Assembly: GCF_001010415.1 (NCBI RefSeq)
Contig: NZ_JPLE01000024.1
Coordinates: forward strand, 24,653-88,652
Reading direction: 5' to 3'
DNA: 64,000 nt
DNA from: Xanthomonas pisi DSM 18956
GTDB lineage: Bacteria > Pseudomonadota > Gammaproteobacteria > Xanthomonadales > Xanthomonadaceae
Shown here: piece after piece, positions 39,233 to 47,547 of the stretch
Position numbering within the stretch: the stretch's first letter is position 1
How the letters are laid out: the number at the start of each line of letters is the position of its first letter
The notes under the pieces: model-generated
What the model was told of the DNA's origin: nothing
The model's database searches: none
The model's input: the letters and a program-made list of their open reading frames with translations, nothing else
Program-made: the position numbers and the translations under genes

Positions 39233-40489
39233 TCAGCCGCTCCTCGCCATGGGAGGCATCTGCGTCGCATGCTGCCAACCCTGCATCAGCACTCCGGCCA
39301 GCACCACCGGATCGTGATCGAAGTGATGCCCACCGGGCCGCATCACCACGTCCACGCCGCGCGTCCGCAGCTCCGGACACAGCGTGTCTTTTTCTTCGCT
39401 GCCGTAGATGCACTGCAGACGATGCGCATCCAGCGACTGGATCGCAGGTTCGACATCGCGCTCGGCATCGTTATGCCAGCCCAGCCAGCCGCCGACACGG
39501 ACCTTGAAGTCGGCCTGATGGCCAAGCCCGAGCAGGCTGACGAACTGCACCGAGGCGCGCCGCTGGGGCGACAGCTCGGGGTAGGCGAACGGCAGCACGT
39601 CGGCGCCGAACGAGTAACCGACCAGCGCCACGTGCTCGATATGCCAGCGTTGCTGGTAGGCGGCGATCACCCGGTCCAGATCCGCGCCCACCTGCTGTGG
39701 GGTACGGCTGGACCAGAAGTAGCGCAGGCTGTTCCAGCCCACAACGGACACGCCCTGCTGCTGCAACTGCGCGGCAATGCCCTTGTCCAGCTCGCGCCAG
39801 CCGCCATCGCCGGACAGCATCACCACCAGCCTGTCGCTGCCGGGTGTGTGCATTTCGACCAGCGGCAGATCGCCGAGGCCCTGCGCCTGCGCCGCCAGGA
39901 AGTGGCCGCGCGTGGCCGCAGCAATCTGCATCGGGCTGGCATCGTCGACCAGATCGTCCAGGAAGCCCTGGTTGGCATCGGGCACATCGCGCGAACAGGC
40001 CAGGCCCGCATCCCTGGTGCCGGCGTCGGCTACCACCGCGCCGCCGAGCACGTCCGGTGCCGCAGACGCCAGGGCCTGACGCGCCAGCACGGCGCCATCG
40101 CCCTGCCCCACCAGCACTGGCGGCAGGAAGGCATCCACGTGTTCGGCACGCAGCAATTTCTTGCCGAGCCGCTCGGCGTCGTCGGCCAGCGAGCTGCACG
40201 CGGCGTGGTGCGAGCGCAGGCGTTCGCGGTAGCTGGCGGTATCGATCACCGCCACCAGCGCGCCGTCGTTGCTCAGCATGTCGGCCAGCTGCTGCGCCCG
40301 CTGCGGGTGGCCGCTATCGGGCAACAGCAGCACCATCGCCTTGGGCGCGCCTTCCGGGCGGATCACTTCCAACGAGCGGTAATGCCCGGCGATGTTGCCG
40401 TCCTGCATATGCCGCGCCACGGCAAAGCCACTGCCGCCGACCAGCAGGATCGCTACGGCCCAACGAAACAGTTTGATCCCCGTGCCCAT
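39233..40489 (-). CDS. AcvB/VirJ family protein
   Basis: A 418-residue exported or membrane-anchored protein (signal/anchor AVAILLVGGSGFAVA) of the AcvB/VirJ family. In Agrobacterium and Rhizobium such proteins support virulence, and AcvB hydrolyses lysyl-phosphatidylglycerol. It has two alpha/beta-hydrolase-like halves; the second contains MLSGDGGWRELDKGIAAQL, VGWNSLRYFWSSRTPQQ, the elbow GYSFGADVLPF and RPGGHHFDHD. The first half has a degenerate elbow GQGDGA. A partner aminoacyl-PG synthase (LpiA/MprF) is not in this window. The FGE-domain gene lies upstream on the same strand. Confidence 0.92.
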   Translation of the reverse strand: MGTGIKLFRWAVAILLVGGSGFAVARHMQDGNIAGHYRSLEVIRPEGAPKAMVLLLPDSGHPQRAQQLADMLSNDGALVAVIDTASYRERLRSHHAACSSLADDAERLGKKLLRAEHVDAFLPPVLVGQGDGAVLARQALASAAPDVLGGAVVADAGTRDAGLACSRDVPDANQGFLDDLVDDASPMQIAAATRGHFLAAQAQGLGDLPLVEMHTPGSDRLVVMLSGDGGWRELDKGIAAQLQQQGVSVVGWNSLRYFWSSRTPQQVGADLDRVIAAYQQRWHIEHVALVGYSFGADVLPFAYPELSPQRRASVQFVSLLGLGHQADFKVRVGGWLGWHNDAERDVEPAIQSLDAHRLQCIYGSEEKDTLCPELRTRGVDVVMRPGGHHFDHDPVVLAGVLMQGWQHATQMPPMARSG

Positions 40490-40625
40490 CGCAGCAGTCC
40501 TTCAGAAGCGCTGGCGCTTCGACCTCGGTCTGCGCCAGTGGTTCCGGCGTGGTGCCGGCGGGTGTTCGCTGCGGTTAAGCCACGGAACCCGGCGACCTCG
40601 GCGCATCCTTCCCCGCGCCGCGTGC

Positions 40626-42497
40626 CTAGATTCCGCGTGCCAGCCGGAAGCCGATGCGCGCACTGGTGGTATCGGAGTCCTGCGATTGCCGCCACGCCGC
40701 ACGCGTTTGCTGCGGCGAATTGGCCCAGCTGCCGCCGCGGATCATGCGCTGCCGGCAGCCCGGGTTGAACCACGCCGCGCCGTCGGCCGGTGCCCGCCGG
40801 TAGCTGGCGTGCCAGCAATCGGCCACCCACTCGCTCAGGTTGCCGCCCATGTCGTGCAGGCCCCAGGCGTTGGCGCGGAAGCTTCCGACCGGCGCCGGGC
40901 CCCAGAAGCCGTCGCCGTAGCCGACGAAGCCGTTGTTCCAGTGCCGGCCGCTGCGCGAGACGTCGTTGCCGCCGGTGAAATTGCCCGCATCGCGCGGTGG
41001 CGAGCCGGCATTGCCCCAGGGATAGCGCCCGGTGGTGCCGGCGCGCACCGCATATTCGAACTCGGCCTCGCTGGGCACGTGGTAATGGCGTCCGGTCTGT
41101 TCCGACAGCCACGACGCATAGGCTTCGGCGTCGCGGATGCTGACGTGCATGACCGGGCTGTTGGGCGCGGCCTGCGCGCCGTTGTAGTCGGACTGCCAGT
41201 CCACGCCGCTGCGGCGGATGAAGTTGCCGCTGCGCTCGTCGTACACCACCGAATGGCCGCGCCGGGTGGCGCGAGGACGCGCGCCGGTGGCTTCGACGAA
41301 CTGACGGAATTCGGCCACCGTCACCTCGGTGATCGAGAGCGCGAAGCCGCGCGCAAAGCGCACGTAATGCGCCGGGCGCTCGTTGTCGGATGCGCCCGGC
41401 TCGGCATCGCCCGCCCCCATCTGGAAGGCGCCATGCGGCACCACGATCATCTGCGGCCCGCGACCACCGACCTTGAGCCCGTCGGTGAAGACCTGTCCGG
41501 GGCGGAAGCTGCCGTAGTGGGTGGCCAATTCCAGGCGACGCCGCAGATCGCCGGCCATCGGATCGCCGGGATCGGCAATGCGCAGCACTTCGGCCAGTTT
41601 CTCGCCGGCGGCCTTGAGCCCGCGCGGCGAGGTCAGATCGTGCAGCCCGGCATCGTGCAAGGCCGCGATCTGCCCGCGCCGGGTGCGCTCGATACGCGCG
41701 CGCGCGTCGGCAATGGTGGGTGCGCGGTCGCGCACCTGCCCGGCCATCTGCAACCAGTAGCGCGCGCCGATGAAATCGGCGGCGTCGGCGGCCTGCTCGG
41801 CGCGTTCCAGCAGGCCACTTTCCACGGCGGCCAGCCCCTGGCGCGTACGTGGATTGTCCGGGTCCAGCTGCGCGGCATCGCGAAAATTCGCCAGCGCACC
41901 ATTGCCGTCTTCGCCCAGGCGACCACCGCGCAGGTCTTCTTCACCGGCACGATTGAAACCGAGCACGCGTTGCGCAGTTTCCACCTCGCTCTGCAAGGCG
42001 CGCACCTTCGGGTCCTTCGGTGCGAGCGCCAAGGCCACGATGGCGAGCTCGCGCGCCTGTTCGAGCGCATCGTCCTGCCGATCGGTCCGTGCAACCAGCG
42101 CCCGGCCGCGTTCGATCAAGCGGGCGCGCGCCTGTTCCAGGCCGCGTCGACTGGCCGCATCCTTGCCGCCGGTGCGTTGTTCGATGGCCAGGTACAACGG
42201 GATCGCATCGTCCGCATCGCGATACAGGCGGTCGTCCTGCAAGGCCTGGTCGGCGCGCTTGCGTGCCTGCGCCACGGGCTCGTCGCCCAGATCCACCGTC
42301 GGCGGTTGCCACTGCGCGACCGTCTCGGCGGATTCTTCGCCACCGATGGACACATTCGGCTTGCTCGGCTGCGCGGGCGCTACCGGCTGTCGCGCAGCGG
42401 CCGGCGTCGGCGCCGGTGCGGGGGCACGCGAACAGGCGCATATGCTCAGCACGACCAATGCCCACGCTGCGATCCGGTTGCCGCACTTGCCCACCAC
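40626..42497 (-). CDS. Formylglycine-generating-enzyme-domain protein with helical N-terminus
   Basis: A 623-residue exported protein, perhaps a lipoprotein (LVVLSICAC). About 300 residues of alpha-helical, TPR-like sequence (ALANFRDAAQLDPDNPRTRQGLAAVE and related) precede a C-terminal FGE/SUMF domain with GAFQMGAGDAE, VTVAEFRQFVEATG, VPSEAEFEYAVRAG, NAWGLHDMGGNLSEWVADCW and RGGSWANSP. True FGE activity on sulfatases is not established; many domain relatives are regulators or use other chemistry. The start is GTG with AGGAG upstream. It is divergent from rnd and precedes virJ by 136 bases. Confidence 0.88.
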   Translation of the reverse strand: MVGKCGNRIAAWALVVLSICACSRAPAPAPTPAAARQPVAPAQPSKPNVSIGGEESAETVAQWQPPTVDLGDEPVAQARKRADQALQDDRLYRDADDAIPLYLAIEQRTGGKDAASRRGLEQARARLIERGRALVARTDRQDDALEQARELAIVALALAPKDPKVRALQSEVETAQRVLGFNRAGEEDLRGGRLGEDGNGALANFRDAAQLDPDNPRTRQGLAAVESGLLERAEQAADAADFIGARYWLQMAGQVRDRAPTIADARARIERTRRGQIAALHDAGLHDLTSPRGLKAAGEKLAEVLRIADPGDPMAGDLRRRLELATHYGSFRPGQVFTDGLKVGGRGPQMIVVPHGAFQMGAGDAEPGASDNERPAHYVRFARGFALSITEVTVAEFRQFVEATGARPRATRRGHSVVYDERSGNFIRRSGVDWQSDYNGAQAAPNSPVMHVSIRDAEAYASWLSEQTGRHYHVPSEAEFEYAVRAGTTGRYPWGNAGSPPRDAGNFTGGNDVSRSGRHWNNGFVGYGDGFWGPAPVGSFRANAWGLHDMGGNLSEWVADCWHASYRRAPADGAAWFNPGCRQRMIRGGSWANSPQQTRAAWRQSQDSDTTSARIGFRLARGI

Positions 42498-42591
42498 CTG
42501 CTCCTTCCAGTGCTCTGCCGCACGACAGGCGATCGCGACGTTAGGCTATTCTGCGCGTTCTGCGCAAACCCTCGCTGTCGACGGAAATCAC

Positions 42592-43686
42592 GTGCCCCAT
42601 TGGATCACCCACCCCTCCGAGCTGACCGAACGCCTGCAGGCAGCGCGCCCTTCGCGCATCGGCCTGGATACCGAATTCATTCGCGAACGCACTTACTGGC
42701 CGCAACTGGCACTGGTGCAGATGGCCATCGGCGAGGAGATCCTGTTGATCGACCCGCTGATCCCGGGCATGAACGAAGCGCTCAAGGAGTGGTTGATCGC
42801 CACCGACATCGTCAAGGTGATGCATAGCGCCAGCGAAGACCTGGTCACCTTCAAGTGCGCATGCGGCGCCTTGCCGCGTCCGCTGTTCGATACCCAGATC
42901 GCTGCCGCGCTGGCCGGTGTCGGCGGCGGCATGGGCTATCAGAAGCTGGTGCAGGAAGTGACCGGCACCTTGCTGACCAAGGGCGAGACGCGCTCGGACT
43001 GGATGCGTCGCCCGCTGTCGGCATCGCAACTGGAATACGCTGCCGACGATGTGCGCTACCTGTTCGCGATTCACGACGAGCTCACTGCCCGCCTCACCGG
43101 ACAGGATCGCCTGGGCTGGCTGGCCGAAGATGCCGAGCGCCTGCTCGCCACGGTCGAGCACGATGACGGCGAGCGCTGGCCGCATGTCAGCCTGCGCACC
43201 GCACAGTTTCTGGAGCCGGCGGCGCAACGTCGGCTGCTGCGGCTGCTGCGTTGGCGCGACCTGCAGGCGCGTCAGAGCGACCGCCCGCGCAGCTGGATTC
43301 TGGACAACGAACTGGCCAGCCAGCTGGCACGCTTTCCACCCGCGGATCTGGACGCCCTGCTGCGCCAGTTCGACAAGTTTCCCAAGGCGCCACGCAAGCT
43401 CGCCAATGCGGTGTGGGACGCGCTCAACACGCCGTTGCCCGACGAAGACACCGCACCGCTGGCGCAGGCCGCCACCGACGGCAACAAGGCCGTGCTCAAG
43501 CGCTTGCAGGATGCCGTGGCGCAGCGCAGCCGCGAGCTCGGCTTACCGGATGGCCTGCTCGCCTCGCGCCGGCATCTGGAAACCCTGATCGAGCAGCACA
43601 GCTGGCCGGCCGCACTGGGCCAGTGGCGTCGCCAGATGCTGGAAGCGCAGCTGATGCCGTTGCTGGCCGACACGGCGGCGAAATAA
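42592..43686 (+). CDS. rnd: Ribonuclease D
   Basis: RNase D trims the 3' ends of tRNA precursors and small RNAs. The 364-residue protein has DEDD exonuclease motifs: GLDTEFIRERTY, HSASEDL, DTQIAAAL and YAADDVRYL, followed by an HRDC domain (LRLLRWRDLQARQSDRPRSWIL). The start is GTG at 42592 (GGAAA upstream), giving the PHWITHPSEL N-terminus; an open frame extends far upstream but is antisense to the FGE gene. Repeat B follows. Confidence 0.94.
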   Translation: MPHWITHPSELTERLQAARPSRIGLDTEFIRERTYWPQLALVQMAIGEEILLIDPLIPGMNEALKEWLIATDIVKVMHSASEDLVTFKCACGALPRPLFDTQIAAALAGVGGGMGYQKLVQEVTGTLLTKGETRSDWMRRPLSASQLEYAADDVRYLFAIHDELTARLTGQDRLGWLAEDAERLLATVEHDDGERWPHVSLRTAQFLEPAAQRRLLRLLRWRDLQARQSDRPRSWILDNELASQLARFPPADLDALLRQFDKFPKAPRKLANAVWDALNTPLPDEDTAPLAQAATDGNKAVLKRLQDAVAQRSRELGLPDGLLASRRHLETLIEQHSWPAALGQWRRQMLEAQLMPLLADTAAK

Positions 43687-43792
43687 GCCCCGCGTGACGC
43701 CAACGCAGACAACAACAGCCCGCAGCGATACGGGCTGTTCCCAGGTGCCGTGCGCGGCTGGCGATGCGCCCGGGTCAATCCTTACCTTGCCT

Positions 43793-44025
43793 AGAGCGTG
43801 TTATGTACGTTGAGGTGAGTGCGAAGCGTCCTGTGGCGCGTCGAGACAAGGCGTGCGCTGCGGCCCAGGCTGGCCGCCTGGGCAAGGCGCGCAACGCGGT
43901 ATCGGCGCGCCACAGGGCGCTTCCCGGAGGGTTGGCCGTCAGCGGCACGGAGCGGGCGCCGCGCGGCACCCGCTCCGCACCGCTGACGGCCAACGCATCT
44001 CATCTCAAAGTGCATAACACGCTCT
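43793..44025. repeat. MITE-like structured repeat, copy B (233 bp)
   Basis: Terminal inverted repeats of about 27 bases (AGAGCGTGTTATG... and ...CATAACACGCTCT) bound the element, flanked by TA on each side when the outermost bases are read as CTAGAGCG and CGCTCTAA. Internally GAAGCGTCCTGTGGCGCG pairs with CGCGCCACAGGGCGCTTC, and GTTGGCCGTCAGCGG (43931-43945) pairs perfectly with 43980-43994 around a second G/C-rich stem. It is about 40 bases longer than copy A owing to that inner stem. Its open frame (VSAKRPVARRDKACAAAQAG) is also present in copy A and is not a credible gene. Confidence 0.9.
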
Positions 44026-44509
44026 AACGTGCCAGGTTTTGCTAAAGACGGTCGATCTCCGCCCGCGGGTCCTCGCGCCGGCGCCGCACTTCTCTGGCAC
44101 ATCGCGCATGCTGAAGGCATCGGCACGGCGCAGCCTGGGTCATTCCGACCACCACAGCGTCAATGCAACCGGCGCACCGTCCGGAAGTGCTCATCGCATG
44201 CGTCTTGCTCCGGAACCGCAGCACATCGATTTGATCGTGAGCAAAGCGGTCGCAGGCGTGTGAGCCGGTGCTCCACGTATCCTCGCCCATTGCGTGCTCC
44301 TGTATCTTCATGGCCGGGTTCGCTGACCTGCGTGTAAGCTGGGCAGCGCCCGCAACGACAATGCGAAAGCGGCCGAGCAGCGCGTGTGAAAAGGCTGTTC
44401 ACGCCATGTGCAAGCACCAGCACACGCAGCGGCCTCCCCCGGGCCGCATGCCATAATGGCGCTCGCCCTAGGGCGGCGTCTCCACTCTTTATTCCGAGGC
44501 CATACCTCT
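44026..44509. other. Intergenic region upstream of the H-NS-like gene
   Basis: These 484 bases are of more even composition than the flanking genes. Short frames on both strands lack ribosome sites and family signatures. The right end must carry the promoter of the H-NS-like gene. I see no RNA gene. Confidence 0.5.
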
Positions 44510-44911
44510 GTGAGCAATACTTCTTCGAAACTGGATTCCATCGCGCAAGCCAAAGCCAAGCTGCTGGACGAGCTGCAGAAGCTGGAAGAACAGGAGAAAA
44601 CCGAGCGCGCGAGCGAGGCATCCTCTGCGCATGCCACCATCGTGTCGCTGCTCGAGCAGTTTGCCGGCCATTTCAACACCAAGCAGCGCAACGATATCGC
44701 GGCCTATCTGGGCGCCACGTCTGCGCGCAAGGAAGTGGTCAAGAGCGGCCGTAGCGAAGTGAAGCCGAAGTACGAACTGCCGCACACCGGCGAGACCTGG
44801 TCCGGCCGCGGCCGGACCCCGAAGGCCTTCGCCGCCTGGGAAGGCTCGGTGTCGTACAAGGAATGGAAGGCCAAGAACCCGGACCTCAAGTTCCCGCTGG
44901 TGCGCGAGTAA
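44510..44911 (+). CDS. H-NS family nucleoid-associated protein
   Basis: A 133-residue H-NS-like DNA-binding protein. The N-terminal coiled coil (IAQAKAKLLDELQKLEEQEKTE) mediates oligomerisation. The C-terminal DNA-binding motif is HTGETWSGRGRTPKAFAAWEG, a variant of the usual TWTGRGRxP. The start is GTG at 44510 with GAGG upstream. H-NS-like proteins in Xanthomonas influence virulence gene expression; this paralogue's targets are unknown. tRNA-Ala follows. Confidence 0.92.
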   Translation: MSNTSSKLDSIAQAKAKLLDELQKLEEQEKTERASEASSAHATIVSLLEQFAGHFNTKQRNDIAAYLGATSARKEVVKSGRSEVKPKYELPHTGETWSGRGRTPKAFAAWEGSVSYKEWKAKNPDLKFPLVRE

Positions 44912-44997
44912 TCCCTAGCGCTGGTGCGCCGGTCAGCGTGGTCCGCTACCGGCCGCATTGGCGAACCGTGCGGCATGTGGTTAGAATCAAGGTACGT

Positions 44998-45073
44998 GGG
45001 GCGGTAGCTCAGCTGGGAGAGCGTCGCGTTCGCATCGCGAAGGTCGAGGGTTCGATCCCCTTCCGCTCCACCA
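44998..45073 (+). tRNA. tRNA-Ala (anticodon CGC)
   Basis: A full cloverleaf of 76 bases with encoded CCA. Acceptor GGGGCGG pairs with CCGCTCC, the D stem is GCTC/GAGC, the anticodon arm TCGCG-TTCGCAT-CGCGA places CGC after the invariant T33, and the T arm is GAGGG-TTCGATC-CCCTT. It decodes GCG. Confidence 0.97.
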
Positions 45074-45086
45074 CCGCATCGAACCA

Positions 45087-45118
45087 AGAGCCTCGGACAT
45101 CCACGTCCGGGGCTCTTT
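45087..45118 (+). terminator. Terminator after tRNA-Ala
   Basis: AGAGCCTCGGAC pairs with GTCCGGGGCTCT, with one T-G pair, over loop ATCCAC, followed by TTTCGTTT. It starts 14 bases after the tRNA. Confidence 0.85.
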
Positions 45119-45226
45119 CGTTTCTGCCGCTGCAAGCCACGCCGGAAGGCCGGGGTGCAGGCCATGCCGCCGGTATCACATCGCGCGCGCTAACGTCCGC
45201 CTCTCCATCACAGCGGACCCTTCGCC

Positions 45227-45403
45227 ATGAGCAAGCAACAGCGCCAACCCGACAATGCCGGCGACGACGCCAGTGGCGTTTCCGACAGCCAGGAATCGCG
45301 CAAGCAGGACGAGGCCGCCAAACAGCGTCCGGGCCAGGAAGACCTGAAAGTGCATGACGAGCACAGCCGCCGCCCCAAGGGCAATGCCGGTCAGGGCGAA
45401 TGA
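45227..45403 (+). CDS. Small hydrophilic protein, 58 residues
   Basis: A short frame from ATG at 45227 to TGA at 45403. The product begins MSKQQRQPDNAGDD and ends RRPKGNAGQGE; it is almost entirely Gln, Asp, Glu, Lys, Arg, Gly and Ser, with no hydrophobic core, so it is likely disordered. Codon use (GCC, GGC, CTG, CGC) is like that of neighbouring genes. It follows the tRNA terminator, so it needs its own promoter. I do not recognise a family. Confidence 0.55.
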   Translation: MSKQQRQPDNAGDDASGVSDSQESRKQDEAAKQRPGQEDLKVHDEHSRRPKGNAGQGE

Positions 45404-45603
45404 CCGCCATGCCCGATGCCGGCGGGACTGCGGCGTCGGAATGGAATCGCCAGCGCTTACCGCTGCCTGCCGATGTGGCAAGATCCTCGAATGTCGGCCG
45501 CTGGGGTAGCCGACGTTTACCGGACGGTGTGACGCACGCAATGGCAGCGGCTGTTGCGGCAGACACTTGATCGCCTTGACGGCGCTTGTTGCAAAGGCCT
45601 TGC

Positions 45604-46689
45604 ATGCAGCTTCCAGACGCACCCGCGTTGCACCTGATCCACGCGACCTTGTTGCCGGGCGACGTTGGCGCCTTGCTGGGCGCGCGCGCGCCGGCCAATG
45701 AAGACGAGCGCCTGGCCACGCTGCACGCCTACCAGTTGCTGGATACCGCGCCCGAGCCGCAGTACGACGCGCTGGCGGCCGATGCCGCTGCGCTATGCCG
45801 CACGCCGATGGCGCTGATCTCGCTGGTCGACACGCAACGGCAGTGGTTCAAGTCCAGGATCGGGATGCAGCCAAGCGAGACGCCACGGACGCTGTCGTTC
45901 TGCGCCCACGCCATCCTTGCGCCGGATCAGCTGATGGAAGTAGCCGACACCCATCTGGATGCGCGCTTCGTCAACAACGCGCTGGTCACTGGCGAGCCGC
46001 AGATCCGCTTCTACGCCGGCGCCCCGTTGCTGACCTCCGACGGCATTGCGCTAGGGACCTTGTGCGTGCTCGATCGCACGCCGCGGCGGCTGTCCGGTGC
46101 CGAGCGCGATGCGTTGCGGGCACTGGCGCGGCAGGTCGTGGACACCATCGAATTACGGCGTGCGGCCGAGCTGGTCGAGCTGGATGGGTTGCACGACGCG
46201 CTCACCGGCCTGTGGAACCGTGCAGGGTTGGAGCATGGCCTGCAGACGCTGCAAGACCCATCCGCCGCAGTGCCGGAACAGCCGCTGGGCTGTTTGCTGA
46301 TCGATCTGGATGGTTTCAAGCGGCACAAGCTGCACGCGGGCGTTGCCGCAGCGGATGCGACGCTGGTACAGGCAGCAAGCCTGGTCCAGGCGCAGTTGCC
46401 GCCTGCCGCCATCGTGGCACGGCTCGACTGCGATCGGCTGTGCGTAGCACTGCCCACTGCATCAGCGCCTGCCGCAGTGCAGGTTGCCGAAGACATCCGC
46501 CAGGCGGTCGAGACCGCACGCTGGCCCACCGGTACGCTGACCGTCAGCATCGGGGTAGTCGATGCGCCCGCCGGCGAGACGCTCGACAGCAACACCCTGC
46601 TGGCACGTGCACGGCATGCGCTGCAGGGCGCGATCTGCGATGGACGCAATCGCGTACAGCGGTTCAGCGGCTGGCATCTGCACGGCTGA
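45604..46689 (+). CDS. GAF sensor with degenerate GGDEF domain
   Basis: A 361-residue soluble protein. A GAF domain (about 30-190) has LISLVDTQRQWFKSRIGM, SFCAHAIL and FYAGAPLLTSDGIALGTLCVLD, the pattern of cytoplasmic GAF-GGDEF proteins. The second domain retains DALTGLWNRAGLE and LLIDLDGFK, but the active-site loop reads ARLDCDRLCVAL instead of RxGGDEF. Diguanylate cyclase activity is therefore unlikely; it may act as a receptor or bind other proteins. The start at 45604 is the best ATG; an upstream start at 45586 is possible. Confidence 0.9.
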   Translation: MQLPDAPALHLIHATLLPGDVGALLGARAPANEDERLATLHAYQLLDTAPEPQYDALAADAAALCRTPMALISLVDTQRQWFKSRIGMQPSETPRTLSFCAHAILAPDQLMEVADTHLDARFVNNALVTGEPQIRFYAGAPLLTSDGIALGTLCVLDRTPRRLSGAERDALRALARQVVDTIELRRAAELVELDGLHDALTGLWNRAGLEHGLQTLQDPSAAVPEQPLGCLLIDLDGFKRHKLHAGVAAADATLVQAASLVQAQLPPAAIVARLDCDRLCVALPTASAPAAVQVAEDIRQAVETARWPTGTLTVSIGVVDAPAGETLDSNTLLARARHALQGAICDGRNRVQRFSGWHLHG

Positions 46690-47026
46690 TACCCGCTCGC
46701 CGTGCACTGCTTGAACTATCTTTACTTCGTGCAGTGAACGGCGGTGGGCGCGCGCCAGGCACATAGGACTGCCCACACACGCAGCTAAGTGACGCGTGCT
46801 CAACCGTGGTCGATGCGCCCCGGGAGATGTGAGCCAGAGTGCCAACGCACGACGCCAGTTGCGTGGGCAAAAAGCGACGCGCGACCTGCTGCCTGCCTAC
46901 GCCGCCCAACCGACGCGACCCGGCTAGGGACCAAGGCAACCCACGATGCGCAGTCTGCTCCTTCACGCCGACAGTCGCCTGCACTCTCGATCGAACGACA
47001 TCGGTGCGCCGTGACTCACGCGGCCC
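46690..47026. other. Convergent intergenic region with a terminal hairpin
   Basis: CGCCGTGCACTGC (46698-46710) is inverted at 46731-46743 with one mismatch over a 20-base loop, nine bases after the GAF-GGDEF stop; it may terminate that gene. The remaining 280 bases up to the cheW stop hold no recognisable feature. Confidence 0.5.
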
Positions 47027-47536
47027 TCAGGCAGCCAGCGCGTCGGCGTTGCCGGCAATCTCGTCGACCTGCAGCACCTGCTCCATCTCCAGCAGCACCA
47101 CGAAGCGCTCGCCCACCTTGCCCATGCCACGCAGCAGGTCGCGACGGATATGCGTGCCGAAGGCCGGCGCGCCTTCGATGTCGTGGTCAGCCAGTTCGAT
47201 CACCGCGTTGACGGCATCGACCAGCACCCCGATCACCTGCGTGCCCTGCGCCTGCTCGGTGGACAGAATCACGATGCAGCTGCGCTTGTTGATGGCGCTG
47301 TCGGCACGCCCGAGCCGCGCCTGCAGATCCACCACCGGCACCACTGCGCCGCGCAGATTGATCACCCCGCGCACGCACGCCGGCATCGACGGCACCGGCG
47401 TCGGGGTACGGTACTGGATGATTTCGCGAATCCCCAGAATGCTGGTGGCGAAGGTTTCGCCGTCCAGTTGGAAGGTGAGGTATTGGGCGGCCGCATCGGC
47501 ATCGCCCGGCATGACATCGGAAATCTCTGCAGTCAT
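47027..47536 (-). CDS. cheW: Chemotaxis coupling protein CheW
   Basis: CheW bridges chemoreceptors and the kinase CheA at the inner membrane. The 169-residue protein has YLTFQLDGETFATSILGIREIIQY, PACVRGVINLRGAVVPVVDL and GVLVDAVNAV, a complete CheW domain. It starts 11 bases after the mcp stop and is probably translated from the same message. No cheA is in this window, so it serves receptors and kinase encoded elsewhere. Confidence 0.97.
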   Translation of the reverse strand: MTAEISDVMPGDADAAAQYLTFQLDGETFATSILGIREIIQYRTPTPVPSMPACVRGVINLRGAVVPVVDLQARLGRADSAINKRSCIVILSTEQAQGTQVIGVLVDAVNAVIELADHDIEGAPAFGTHIRRDLLRGMGKVGERFVVLLEMEQVLQVDEIAGNADALAA

Positions 47537-47547
47537 CGTTCGATCTC

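Noticed and set aside
43764..44027. Open frame with VSAKRPVARRDKACAAAQAG
   Set aside because: It lies wholly within repeat B; the same peptide arises in repeat A. It reflects repeat structure, not a gene.
44042..44311. Reverse-strand 89-residue frame in the gap before the H-NS-like gene
   Set aside because: No ribosome site, no recognisable domain, and not in an operon. Not enough to call a gene.
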